Part shown: positions 1 through 8,381 of the stretch, one piece after another
Numbering within the stretch: the stretch's first letter is position 1
Layout: the number at the start of each line of letters is the position of its first letter
Assembly (NCBI GenBank): GCA_947488905.1
Contig: CANLBJ010000004.1
Location: 202,101-266,100 of the forward strand
DNA: 64,000 bases
Direction: 5' to 3'
Origin: Ulvibacter algarum
GTDB lineage: Bacteria > Bacteroidota > Bacteroidia > Flavobacteriales > Flavobacteriaceae
Translations under genes and position numbers: made by a program
Notes under the pieces: generated by a model
What the model saw: only the letters and a program-made list of their open reading frames with translations
Told to the model about the DNA's origin: nothing
The model's database searches: none

Positions 1-106
1 AGTAGAAGCAATGAGCGTTTCCCTACTAGTAGGTGGTACTATTATGATCCCACACCTTCGTAGAGCCTATGAATACTGGGATGCTTTACAAGAGCTAAAA
101 AAGTAA
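1..106 (+). CDS. C-terminal end of a probable carboxymuconolactone decarboxylase (AhpD-like) family protein, partial
   Basis: An open frame enters from the window edge (codons begin at base 2) and ends in TAA at 104-106, giving 34 residues. The tail has a small-residue helix (EAMSVSLLVGG) followed by HLRRAYEYWDAL, which resembles the last helices of CMD/AhpD-like proteins. Such a gene commonly sits directly upstream of lptB in Flavobacteriaceae; that is recalled knowledge. The catalytic part lies outside the window, so the family call is tentative and TatC-type neighbours cannot be excluded. Confidence 0.5.
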   Translation, partial: VEAMSVSLLVGGTIMIPHLRRAYEYWDALQELKK

Positions 107-162
107 TTTTCACTTCGGAAATTTTAATAGTATTTTTAACGTTATAGGTAAAAGCAACTCTT

Positions 163-909
163 ATGAAACTTAAAGCAGAAAATTTAATGAAATCCTACAA
201 AGGCCGAAAGGTTGTTAAAGGGATTACTGTAGAAGTAAATCAAGGAGAAATTGTAGGACTACTAGGACCTAATGGTGCTGGTAAAACAACATCGTTTTAT
301 ATGATTGTTGGTCTAATTAAACCTAACGGCGGTACCATACATCTTGACGGTACAGAAATTACAAAATACCCAATGTACAAACGTGCACAAAACGGTATTG
401 GGTATCTAGCTCAAGAAGCATCTGTATTTAGAAAACTAAGCGTTGAAGACAACATCTTAAGTGTATTACAGATGACAAAACTCTCTAAAAAAGAGCAAAA
501 AGCTAAAATGGAATCGCTTATAGAGGAGTTTGGTTTAGGTCACATACGTAAAAACCGAGGGGATCTTTTAAGTGGTGGAGAACGAAGACGTACAGAGATT
601 GCAAGAGCCTTAGCCACAGACCCTAATTTCATACTACTTGATGAACCTTTTGCAGGTGTAGATCCAGTTGCCGTAGAAGACATACAGCGCATCATTGCAA
701 AGCTTAAAAACAAAAACATAGGTATTCTTATTACAGATCACAACGTACAAGAAACACTAGCCATCACAGACAGAACTTATTTAATGTTCGAAGGCAGCAT
801 TTTAAAGCACGGAATACCTGAAGAACTCGCTGCAGATGAGATGGTACGTAAAGTATATCTAGGTCAAAACTTTGAGTTGAGAAAAACCAAGCTTGATTTT
901 AATGCTTAG
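163..909 (+). CDS. lptB: LPS export ABC transporter ATP-binding protein LptB
   Basis: This is the cytoplasmic ATPase of the LptB2FG transporter, which pulls LPS out of the inner membrane towards the outer membrane. The 248-residue protein is one complete ABC domain. The Walker A motif GPNGAGKTT is at 35-43, the signature LSGGE at 136-140, Walker B plus catalytic Glu (ILLDEP) near 157-162, and the H-loop His at about 193. The signature continues as [11 protein letters not shown], typical of LptB. The length fits the family (about 240-250). The ATG start gives a normal N-terminus. It stands 56 bp behind the preceding gene, probably co-transcribed. LptF/LptG are not in the window. Confidence 0.93.
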   Translation: MKLKAENLMKSYKGRKVVKGITVEVNQGEIVGLLGPNGAGKTTSFYMIVGLIKPNGGTIHLDGTEITKYPMYKRAQNGIGYLAQEASVFRKLSVEDNILSVLQMTKLSKKEQKAKMESLIEEFGLGHIRKNRGDLLSGGERRRTEIARALATDPNFILLDEPFAGVDPVAVEDIQRIIAKLKNKNIGILITDHNVQETLAITDRTYLMFEGSILKHGIPEELAADEMVRKVYLGQNFELRKTKLDFNA

Positions 910-929
910 TAAGTAATTTTTGACATACA

Positions 930-1017
930 ATTGTCATGCTGAGCCTGTCGAAGCACAACGACAGCGCAAAACTTAACACAGTAACTATTTGCCCTTCGAC
1001 AAGCTCAGGGTGACAAT
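930..1017. repeat. REP-like inverted repeat (TTCGAC..CTCAG family), copy A
   Basis: Two arms of about 23 bp face each other: bases 931-953 read TTGTCATGCTGAGCCTGTCG plus AAG, and 994-1016 are their near-perfect reverse complement (two mismatches). They are separated by 40 bp. The element lies between the ends of lptB and the convergent glycosyltransferase, so its transcripts could fold as a terminator-like hairpin. Related arms recur at 6524-6643 and in the blocks around 18834-19579. Similar palindromes are, from memory, widespread in Bacteroidota intergenic DNA. Confidence 0.75.
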
Positions 1018-1054
1018 TAGAATATCACAACATCGGCTTTACTGCCACTGAATA

Positions 1055-2191
1055 CTAATTTGTTCCCCACACCTCAACATACTTACCAGCCACAATAACG
1101 TGGTCGTGAATCTCAGCCACAAACTTTGCAGCCCGCTCCCCTATTTCTGTAATCAAATTAGGGTTATCAATTAAGTTGCTCAGCTCATTAACCAGATAAT
1201 CAACATCTGGTAACGCATTAATAGCAACTGGTGCTTTAAGATTATAATATGTTGAAAACTCAGCTTCTGCACCCGTAAAAACCACCTTCCCTTTTGCCAT
1301 TGCTTCTAGTGCATTATAACCTTGATCATAAGCTAAAACCTGATCTAAAAGAATGTGTGCTTTGTTATATCGCTGTATGTATTCTGCGTAAGGTAAATTC
1401 TCAACAATGTCAATTTTCACTTTGTCACCATATTTCTTTTTAATTATAGAAAGAGCTTCTTCAAAAAACTGGATTCCTTTTGTGTGATAGTTACTTCTAT
1501 TGATACCCATAAATATGGTGATGGGCTCAGATACATTTATTTTGGGCAATGTTAATTTAGATAGATTTACTGGATTAGGCATTAAGCCCACATATTTAGG
1601 GTGGCCCAATAAAGGCAAATGATAATCCATATCTGAGGCAATCACTCCAGAAACACGTTCATAAATAAAATCATGTAACGCCTTAAAAGGTGGAGTTATA
1701 TATTTTTTCATGTGAGCATATTTCTCCTTTGCAAAAGAACCATCTTTATATCCAGAAAATATAGAATACGGATGCGCATCACTCATCGCGTGAGAAACAC
1801 TTATATAATCTGTACCACAACTGAGCAGAAAAAGCTTCTTATTATGTTCACTTAAAAAAGAAATAATCGCTTTCTCATCTTGAGGCTGTATCACAAAAGG
1901 GCTTTCATTAATCAATTGCACCACATCAAACCCCTTAAGTTGTTCGCTGTGTTTAAAAAATTGATTCTTGATATTTCGGGAAGTAATATCTACGCCAAAT
2001 AGTTTATAAATACCTACTTTAAACTTAGCGGTTATGCCGCTGTCATATTTTCGCGCAAGCAAAATATCACTAGGGTATTTTTTAAAAAAATCGCCTGTAG
2101 AAATGAGTAAAACTTCATGACCAAGCACCTGTAATCCTTCTTTTAAAGAATTATGCAATCTACTGTACTCACCTACTAAAAGTATTCTCAT
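1055..2191 (-). CDS. GT-B fold glycosyltransferase (GT4/GT1-like)
   Basis: This is a probable cytoplasmic glycosyltransferase using a nucleotide-sugar donor; donor and acceptor are not predictable. The 378-residue reading begins MRILLVGEYS, a typical first Rossmann strand, with GHEVLLIST as the second. The C-terminal donor-binding half has KGIQFFEEA near 238-246 and the conserved acidic helix NALEAMAKGKVV near 293-304. The frame is open further upstream, but the ATG at 2191 fits the fold best and leaves 26 bp to the divergent gene. It ends towards lptB with a REP-like palindrome between them. The family is certain only at fold level. Confidence 0.75.
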   Translation of the reverse strand: MRILLVGEYSRLHNSLKEGLQVLGHEVLLISTGDFFKKYPSDILLARKYDSGITAKFKVGIYKLFGVDITSRNIKNQFFKHSEQLKGFDVVQLINESPFVIQPQDEKAIISFLSEHNKKLFLLSCGTDYISVSHAMSDAHPYSIFSGYKDGSFAKEKYAHMKKYITPPFKALHDFIYERVSGVIASDMDYHLPLLGHPKYVGLMPNPVNLSKLTLPKINVSEPITIFMGINRSNYHTKGIQFFEEALSIIKKKYGDKVKIDIVENLPYAEYIQRYNKAHILLDQVLAYDQGYNALEAMAKGKVVFTGAEAEFSTYYNLKAPVAINALPDVDYLVNELSNLIDNPNLITEIGERAAKFVAEIHDHVIVAGKYVEVWGTN

Positions 2192-2217
2192 ATCTTTGCG
2201 ACTCAATAACGCTGCCG

Positions 2218-3318
2218 TTGCCCAAATATAGCCATATAAAAGTTTGCATTGTAACGATCTCCCTCGCAAAAGGCGGAGCAGAACGCTCTACGGCTATCTT
2301 GTCACAAATGTTAGCAGCACAAGGCTTTGACGTTCATCTAGTAACGCTCACAAATGCAATAGATTATCCTTTTGCAGGTAAACTTTTTAATCTGGGCGAG
2401 TTTAAAGACGCACAAAATAATGCACTAAGCAGATTCAAGCGTTTTGCAGTACTTCGGAAATATCTAAAGCGTGAAAAATTTGACCTCATCATTGACAATC
2501 GCACAAGACAATCTGGATTAAAAGAACTGTATTATCTTAATTACATCTACCGTAAGCAGCGTGTTGTATATGTGGTACGTAGTTTTAATCTAGATCAATA
2601 TTTCCCAAAACAGAAAGCAGCTTCTAGATTAATGGTTAAACGCGCTGTAAAAATTGTAGGAGTAGCAAAAGCGGTTTCAGAAACTGTAAATACAAGATTC
2701 AATACAAACAAGGCAACCACCATTTACAACCCAACACCCATTTTTAAAACTTCAAATACCCCTTCCCCATTTAAGGAGAAGTATATTATATTTTTAGGAC
2801 GCTTGGTTGAAAACGTAAAGAACTTTACACTTTTATTAGAAGGCTACAAAAACTCTAATATTTCAGCAGCAAAAGTGCACCTCAAAATAATGGGCGAAGG
2901 TGAAGACAAAGCTTTTATTCTAAATAAAATTAAACAGCTTGGGCTTGAAGAGACCGTTGCCATTTTACCTTTTACAGCAGATATACAACCTTATGTTGCC
3001 AATGCAGAATTCTTAACACTGACAAGTCATTATGAAGGTTTCCCAAGAGTACTCATTGAAGCTTTATCACAACAGACGCCTGTAGTTTCTGTAGATTGTA
3101 AAAGCGGTCCAAACGAAATTGTTATACAAGGTGAAAACGGGATTCTTGTTCCTAATTATGATGCAAAAGCTTTAGGAGATGCCTTTGCAAAAATGATAAA
3201 TGAACCAGAATTTTTATTACATTGTAAATCAAATGCACTATCAAGCATAGCGCATTTAAAAACCGAACAGATTGCGCCACAGTGGTCACAACTCATACTA
3301 GATGCCATTAAACATTAA
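2218..3318 (+). CDS. Glycosyltransferase family 4
   Basis: This is a GT4-type retaining glycosyltransferase of 366 residues acting in surface glycan assembly. The N-terminus carries the SLAKGGAER signature near 15-23. The C-terminal half carries FLGRLVENVKN, then the E-x7-E donor site region YEGFPRVLIEAL near residue 273, and SGPNEIV. No ATG lies near the start; the codon is TTG, and the next Met is well inside the first domain. The gene overlaps the next gene (FdtA-like) by 17 bp, so the two are probably translated together. It is divergent from the preceding glycosyltransferase. Confidence 0.85.
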   Translation: MPKYSHIKVCIVTISLAKGGAERSTAILSQMLAAQGFDVHLVTLTNAIDYPFAGKLFNLGEFKDAQNNALSRFKRFAVLRKYLKREKFDLIIDNRTRQSGLKELYYLNYIYRKQRVVYVVRSFNLDQYFPKQKAASRLMVKRAVKIVGVAKAVSETVNTRFNTNKATTIYNPTPIFKTSNTPSPFKEKYIIFLGRLVENVKNFTLLLEGYKNSNISAAKVHLKIMGEGEDKAFILNKIKQLGLEETVAILPFTADIQPYVANAEFLTLTSHYEGFPRVLIEALSQQTPVVSVDCKSGPNEIVIQGENGILVPNYDAKALGDAFAKMINEPEFLLHCKSNALSSIAHLKTEQIAPQWSQLILDAIKH

Positions 3319-3718
3319 CGACATACAACTCACAGAAATACGTAAAATAAGCGATGGCGATGGCCGTGGTAATCTTTCTGTTATAGAAAAAGACGTATTA
3401 CCATACGAGATAAAACGTGTGTATTATTTATATGATGTACCTAGTGACGGTACTCGTGGAGGTCATGCACACAAAGAGCTACAGCAGTTTTTAATAGCAT
3501 TAAGCGGTAGTTTTGATGTAGTACTTGATGATGGAGAAATAAGAAGAACTATTACACTTAATAGACCTAATAAAGGCTTGTTAATCCCTTGCGGAATGTG
3601 GCGTGAGTTAGAAAATTTTTCTGCGGGTGCGGTATGTTTATCTTTAGTGAGTGCAGAGTATGATGAAGAAGACTATATACGTGATTATAAAGATTTTAAA
3701 TTATCTAAAGACGCTTAA
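3302..3718 (+). CDS. Sugar 3,4-ketoisomerase, FdtA/QdtA (WxcM-like) family
   Basis: This is a single-domain cupin of the WxcM/FdtA family that isomerises dTDP-4-keto-6-deoxyglucose to the 3-keto sugar, the step before 3-amination. The 138-residue length fits. The metal-free cupin signature RGGHAHKELQQFLIAL includes His55 and His57, and the motif DGEIRRTITLNRPNKGL with GMWRELENF follows. Its logical partners, a DegT aminotransferase and an acetyltransferase, lie about 12 kb away at 15418-17513. It shares 18 bp of its 3' end with the convergent GT2 gene. The exact product (fucose- or quinovose-type) is not readable from sequence. Confidence 0.85.
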   Translation: MPLNINDIQLTEIRKISDGDGRGNLSVIEKDVLPYEIKRVYYLYDVPSDGTRGGHAHKELQQFLIALSGSFDVVLDDGEIRRTITLNRPNKGLLIPCGMWRELENFSAGAVCLSLVSAEYDEEDYIRDYKDFKLSKDA

Positions 3719-4633
3719 CCTTAAACCTAGTTGTTTTAAACTCTGCTTAGTCTTAAGTAAAAGTTGCAGTGTTCCTTTATTTTGCTGAAGTAAAAACCGT
3801 TGTTTTCTGTTTAGATTTTTAAGATCTATTGCATTATAAAATCTTTTAAAACTAATTTTGTCCCCTTCTATTTTAGCTAGCATACAAAGAGAAAATCTAT
3901 TAAGATCCAAAAATCTCTTTAGTTCTAAATTCTCTTTTTCCTCATCTACATAGCCCTCAAAACTAGGCTTATCCCTAACACTTTTACTAGTTTTAAACAA
4001 GCTTTCAATTGCCATATTATTATACGTAACTAACTCTTCATTTAAGAATACTATTGGATAGTTTAAGCCAACTCTAACATAAAGATCTGTGTCTTGCCCA
4101 CTTTTAATCGAAGGATTATAATAGCCGATGACATCAAATGAATTTTTTCTAATAACAGTGCTAGAACTATGTAAAATAGACTCTAACATACTCGCTCTAA
4201 AATAATTAAACACCTTGATTTCACCCTTATTTAGTGAAATAGTATAATCCCTGCTTCTGTAACTATCGTTTTCATACACCTTAAGTGCAGTAGCAAAAAT
4301 AGACTCTTCAGGATACAGATTAATTAATTCACTTTGCCTTGCCAAATAATCTACATCCCACAAATCATCTGCATCAAGTAGCGCAACAAATTCTCCTTTT
4401 GCCTTTTCTATAACATAATTACGCCCAGCAGCAGCTCCTTTGTTTTCTTCGGAAAAGTAACTGATTCTTGAATCTGTAAATTTTAATATTTCTGCTTCGC
4501 TATTATCTGTGGAGCCGTCATTGAGAATAACAATTTCAAAATCTTGAAAGGTTTGACCTAACACACTTTGCAAAGTAGCAGTAATATATTTTTCTTTATT
4601 AAAGACAGATATGACAACAGAGAACTTAGGCAT
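3701..4633 (-). CDS. Glycosyltransferase family 2
   Basis: This is a GT-A inverting glycosyltransferase of 310 residues. The N-terminal domain shows VVISVFNKEKYI, then ILNDGSTDNS near 37-45, the Asn-rich RNYVIE acceptor-side segment, and the metal-binding DxD as LLDADD with Asp87/Asp89. The last 80 residues are basic and have no clear membrane segment. It is the distal gene of a minus-strand run: its start overlaps the end of the preceding GT2 by 8 bp. Substrate is unknown. Confidence 0.87.
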   Translation of the reverse strand: MPKFSVVISVFNKEKYITATLQSVLGQTFQDFEIVILNDGSTDNSEAEILKFTDSRISYFSEENKGAAAGRNYVIEKAKGEFVALLDADDLWDVDYLARQSELINLYPEESIFATALKVYENDSYRSRDYTISLNKGEIKVFNYFRASMLESILHSSSTVIRKNSFDVIGYYNPSIKSGQDTDLYVRVGLNYPIVFLNEELVTYNNMAIESLFKTSKSVRDKPSFEGYVDEEKENLELKRFLDLNRFSLCMLAKIEGDKISFKRFYNAIDLKNLNRKQRFLLQQNKGTLQLLLKTKQSLKQLGLRLSVFR

Positions 4634-5507
4634 TTTCTTGTCTTTTTAGGTTGATGTAATGTTGCAATCTATATAAATCAAAATACAATAGCGTAGGTTT
4701 TTGACTTAGTAAATTTGCTTTCATCCCTGCTTTGCGTCTTGTTAAATATGCGAACAAAGGTTTAATTAAAAACAATATTTTAAGCTTTACATAAACAGAT
4801 TGCAGCTTTGTAAAATCTGTATCTAAAAGATCTTCTTTTTCTAAAGCTATAATTGATGCCACTCCTTCAATAGATTTTTCAAGAAATTGTGCTGAAGTCT
4901 CTAAACCTAAATGCTGCACAGGATTGTCTATTTGCAACACAGAGGCCTTCTCGTTTTTTAAATTTTGAGACAGTAGTAAATCGTCTCCGTAAAAGTTTTC
5001 CAACTTCGCATTTATTTTAAGAAACAAGGCTTTGGTTATTCTAAAATTACCTGCGGTAATAATGTAGTTTCTTTTAGATCGCTGTACTGCGGTTTGCTGC
5101 TCTTTGTTGCTTCCGTAGATATAACGAAGTTGTTGGTTTGCATTTGCTTGCACCCCATTATAGGTGATGCCCCCACAAATTACCTGTGTCTTTAAGTTCT
5201 CTAAATATTTTTTAATAAAATCTGATTCAAAAGGCAATACATCTGCATCAAGAAAAAGTAGATTTTCATAATTGGCTTCTTTTGCCAGTAGCTGGCGAGT
5301 GGCACTTCTGCCCAAGTTTTCGGGATTAACGTGATAGACAACATTAGCCATATCTTCAATCTCTAAATTTTCCGAAGTAAAATGAATTGAGGCATCTTCA
5401 CGTACTACTATTTCAAAAGCAATTGATAATCCCGTTGCTTCTGCGTGCAACACACGCACCAGCTGCCTAATATCATAATTGTATGTAGGAATCAGGATTG
5501 AAATCAC
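4626..5507 (-). CDS. Glycosyltransferase family 2
   Basis: This is a GT2 enzyme of 293 residues. It starts directly with the first strand (MISILIPTYN), so the GTG start codon is firmly placed although no ATG is available. EDAS replaces the usual DDGS, and the DxD motif is LFLDADV with Asp87/Asp89. NLGRSATRQLLA is the expected segment between them. It overlaps the next gene by 8 bp and lies 14 bp downstream of the polyprenol-phosphate transferase, so the three GT2 genes form one operon. Confidence 0.85.
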   Translation of the reverse strand: MISILIPTYNYDIRQLVRVLHAEATGLSIAFEIVVREDASIHFTSENLEIEDMANVVYHVNPENLGRSATRQLLAKEANYENLLFLDADVLPFESDFIKKYLENLKTQVICGGITYNGVQANANQQLRYIYGSNKEQQTAVQRSKRNYIITAGNFRITKALFLKINAKLENFYGDDLLLSQNLKNEKASVLQIDNPVQHLGLETSAQFLEKSIEGVASIIALEKEDLLDTDFTKLQSVYVKLKILFLIKPLFAYLTRRKAGMKANLLSQKPTLLYFDLYRLQHYINLKRQENA

Positions 5508-5521
5508 GACTTAAAATAATA

Positions 5522-6496
5522 TTATTGAATATAAGGTTTTGCCTTAGTTTGTGCGCCTACACTAATCTTTCTTACTTTATAAGGGCGTTGTCTTTGTGTC
5601 TCATAATAGGTACGCATTTGTAAATCTATGATAATACCAACCGTAAAAAGCTGGACACCCATCAGTACAAATAAGACCCCTAAAATAAGAAGTGGACGCC
5701 CCCAAATATCGTGACCTTGTAGTTTTTCTATTAATAAATAGATGTTAATAACACCTCCTAAACCAAATAAAAACAAACCGATATTTCCGAAGAGATACAG
5801 TGGTTTTTGTAAGTAATTGCGTTGAAAAAGGATCAATAAAATATCATTAATAACCTTGATCGTTCTACCTAGTCCGTATTTAGAAACTCCAAATTTTCTT
5901 GGGTGATGTTTTACCGGCACTTCTTGTATTCTGGCGCCATTTAAAAAGGCAAGCAATGCTATAAAACGGTGCATCTCGCCGTAAAGATTTAATTCTTTTG
6001 CAGTCTCTTTAGTAAAGACTTTTAAAGCACAACCTTGATCTTTAATATTAAGTTTAGTGGTTTTTCTAATGATGAAGTTGGCAATTTTAGAAGGAATCTT
6101 CTTTACAAAGCTGTCCTTTCTTTTTGCTCTAATACCGGTTACTAAATCTAGTTCTTCATCAATAGACTTTTGCAACATCATAGGGATGTCTGTGGGGTCA
6201 TTTTGCATATCACCATCCATAGTGATAATAAACTCACCCGAGGCATAGTCAATACCAGCGGCTAGTGCGAGACTCTGCCCGTAATTTCTTTTCAACTCAA
6301 TAAGATGCACATTTTTATTATCCATCTTTTTGACGGCTAGCACGGTAGCATCTGTTGAGAAATCGTCAATGTAAATAATCTCAAACGTGTACTCTTTTAG
6401 GGCGCTCTCTATTTGCCCTGTTAATAAGGCAACGTTTTCTTCCTCGTTGTACACGGGAATAATTATCGATAGTAATGTATTCTTAAGGTCTGTCAA
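5522..6496 (-). CDS. Polyprenol-phosphate glycosyltransferase, DPM1/GtrB-like GT2 with two C-terminal membrane helices
   Basis: The enzyme probably charges undecaprenyl phosphate with a sugar at the inner membrane for use by a GT-C transferase outside. In its 324 residues the GT2 domain has IPVYNEEENV, IDDFSTDAT, RNYGQSLALAAGID and the DxD motif MDGDMQNDP (Asp94/Asp96). The GtrB/DPM hallmark HHPRKFGVSKYGLGR follows. Two hydrophobic helices lie near 230-255 and 268-292. The start is TTG; no ATG lies in frame nearby. The neighbouring upstream gene encodes a GT-C type membrane protein that would be the natural user of the lipid-linked sugar (inference). Confidence 0.88.
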   Translation of the reverse strand: MTDLKNTLLSIIIPVYNEEENVALLTGQIESALKEYTFEIIYIDDFSTDATVLAVKKMDNKNVHLIELKRNYGQSLALAAGIDYASGEFIITMDGDMQNDPTDIPMMLQKSIDEELDLVTGIRAKRKDSFVKKIPSKIANFIIRKTTKLNIKDQGCALKVFTKETAKELNLYGEMHRFIALLAFLNGARIQEVPVKHHPRKFGVSKYGLGRTIKVINDILLILFQRNYLQKPLYLFGNIGLFLFGLGGVINIYLLIEKLQGHDIWGRPLLILGVLFVLMGVQLFTVGIIIDLQMRTYYETQRQRPYKVRKISVGAQTKAKPYIQ

Positions 6497-6523
6497 TGGG
6501 TGTTATTTAAAATCTTTTTATGA

Positions 6524-6643
6524 TGTCACACTGAGCGCAGTCAAAGTGCATTAAATGACTAATATAAAATGGTCTTCGACAACTACGTTGGGTATTCTCA
6601 AATTTGCTAGTCGCAATTTTTCTAATAATGCTCAGACTGACAG
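6524..6643. repeat. REP-like repeat, copy B, with one arm split by about 49 bp
   Basis: The left arm at 6524-6550 (TGTCACACTGAGCGCAGTCA...) is the reverse complement of the arms found around the GIY-YIG gene. The right arm begins GGTCTTCGAC at 6571-6580 and resumes as GCTCAGACTGACAG at 6630-6643. Between them lie about 49 bases that are absent from the intact copies at 18876-18900 and 19443-19468 (seen on the opposite strand). The element fills most of the 207-bp gap between two glycosylation genes. Confidence 0.7.
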
Positions 6644-6703
6644 AGTGCCAAATCTACAAAAAATAAGAACGAATAATTAAGTTTATTAATCCAACTATAA
6701 AAA

Positions 6704-8347
6704 TCAGTCACGCTGCTTATAAATTCTGAAATATTCATGCGTTGATACCAACTCCCAATTATCCCTCACATAAAGAGTAAGCAGTGACTCTTCTTCATAA
6801 TTATTTACCGAAGTTTCAAAGTCATTCTCTAATAAAACCGTCACATTATTATCTTCAAGCTTAGCTATATATTCGTCAAATCTATCTGCAATATGATGAT
6901 TAAACACCCAGTCAATCCCTATTGGGTTTACCGTTTCTGTTAGATAATGTGCTAGCGTAACAGATGGTAAAACCGTATAATTAGTTTGTTGTTGCGATAG
7001 CGTTTTTAGCTCAGCATATTTATCAAAGGTTGCTTTGTCACTTTTAATAGTGGCTAGTTGCGGGTAGACTTCTCCCATATCATAGGTGAGTTCTTTTCTA
7101 TCACTATCCATATAAATGTTTTGATAGCCTATATAAAACGTAACCACATAAAGTGCTATCACCGCAAAACCTGTTGATTTTCTAAAAGGCACCGAACTTG
7201 TTGAAAACACAAATGTGAAAATCGCAAATACGATGGGTGTAGATACATCTATAGGCGTATTAAAACCATTGCTTATAGAAGCGCACCAGCCTAAACTTAA
7301 TAATAAAAGTAAAAACCAATACCCTTTATTTTGCCTTGTACTCCAGACAGAAAAGAGTACAGAAAACACAAATAAGGTTTGTATTATAGATTGCTTTACG
7401 GTGTGAAAAGGATCTTCATTTACAAAAAGATATATTAAAATTCCAGCAATGACTAGTTGTACAAAAATATAAACCAAATTTTGAGGCACTAACTTTTTAA
7501 GCAACCATACTATAATGATCATTACAGCAACAATCAAAAAATTAGTTTTCAATCCCATATAATAGGTATGAAACCCTGTACGCCAAAAACTGCTACCAGA
7601 GGTAAAACTAAACATCTGCTCAAAGAATAACTCTAAGGCATCATTAGCATATAAAACACCTAAAAAAGAAGCCGCGAAGAATAATCCAAACCCTATAAAC
7701 CAAGCCGTTGTTTTAAACTGTTTCGTCAATAATAAATAGAGAGTAATAAACACCGGAAAAAAGTAGAAAGACTGCTTACACAAAACCCCTAGTGAAACGA
7801 AGAAAGCTGCTAGTAATAGCTTCCACCATGTTTTTTTATCCTGAAATAAGAAGTAAATACCAATAGCACTAAAAAAGACACCATCTATAGTGTTCCAGGG
7901 CATTGGCGGATAATTATGTATTGAGATTAAAGCCCCAACAATGGCAATAAAATAGACAATATCACGGCGCTTAATAGAAAACACTTTACAAGCTAAATGC
8001 GATAAAATTAGCGAATAACTAAAGACCTGCACATAATAGAACATCCGGTTAAACAGGTAAGCAAACTCTTCAGAAATATATAAAGGCAAGGAATGAAAAT
8101 AGGGCGACATAGGTGGTTTTATGTACACAAAATCACGATATGGAAAAACCCCGTGGTACATACTCCACGAGATACTAAACACCGTACCGTTATCTCCATC
8201 CTCAAGACCATACGGGCCATACATTAAAATATAAAAAAGCACTAATGCATAAAATACATATGTGAAAGGATTTTTGTAAATTGAAACAGTTTGCACGCGG
8301 TCTTTAAATTTTAGGCTAAGATAAATATTTGAGCGGCTTGAAGGCAA
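6704..8347 (-). CDS. GT-C type membrane glycosyltransferase (ArnT/PMT-like superfamily)
   Basis: This is a polytopic inner-membrane protein of up to 547 residues with about ten to twelve hydrophobic helices between residues 28 and 410, followed by a soluble domain of about 130 residues. The first extracytoplasmic loop has the acidic EDGDNGTVFS segment expected for the GT-C catalytic site. Such enzymes transfer sugars from polyprenyl-phosphate donors on the periplasmic side, which fits the DPM-like gene downstream. The start is uncertain: TTG at 8347 or GTG at 8296, since the first internal ATG is already past the first helix. The family assignment rests on topology and the loop motif only. 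Confidence 0.65.
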   Translation of the reverse strand: MPSSRSNIYLSLKFKDRVQTVSIYKNPFTYVFYALVLFYILMYGPYGLEDGDNGTVFSISWSMYHGVFPYRDFVYIKPPMSPYFHSLPLYISEEFAYLFNRMFYYVQVFSYSLILSHLACKVFSIKRRDIVYFIAIVGALISIHNYPPMPWNTIDGVFFSAIGIYFLFQDKKTWWKLLLAAFFVSLGVLCKQSFYFFPVFITLYLLLTKQFKTTAWFIGFGLFFAASFLGVLYANDALELFFEQMFSFTSGSSFWRTGFHTYYMGLKTNFLIVAVMIIIVWLLKKLVPQNLVYIFVQLVIAGILIYLFVNEDPFHTVKQSIIQTLFVFSVLFSVWSTRQNKGYWFLLLLLSLGWCASISNGFNTPIDVSTPIVFAIFTFVFSTSSVPFRKSTGFAVIALYVVTFYIGYQNIYMDSDRKELTYDMGEVYPQLATIKSDKATFDKYAELKTLSQQQTNYTVLPSVTLAHYLTETVNPIGIDWVFNHHIADRFDEYIAKLEDNNVTVLLENDFETSVNNYEEESLLTLYVRDNWELVSTHEYFRIYKQRD

Positions 8348-8381
8348 AACTTAGTTCTATTACTTCTGAAAGTTTAAAAAA

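Noticed and set aside
6057..7406. Two short plus-strand frames (6057-6248 and 7215-7406) in the glycosylation block
   Set aside because: Both are antisense to strongly supported glycosyltransferase genes and have no recognisable features.
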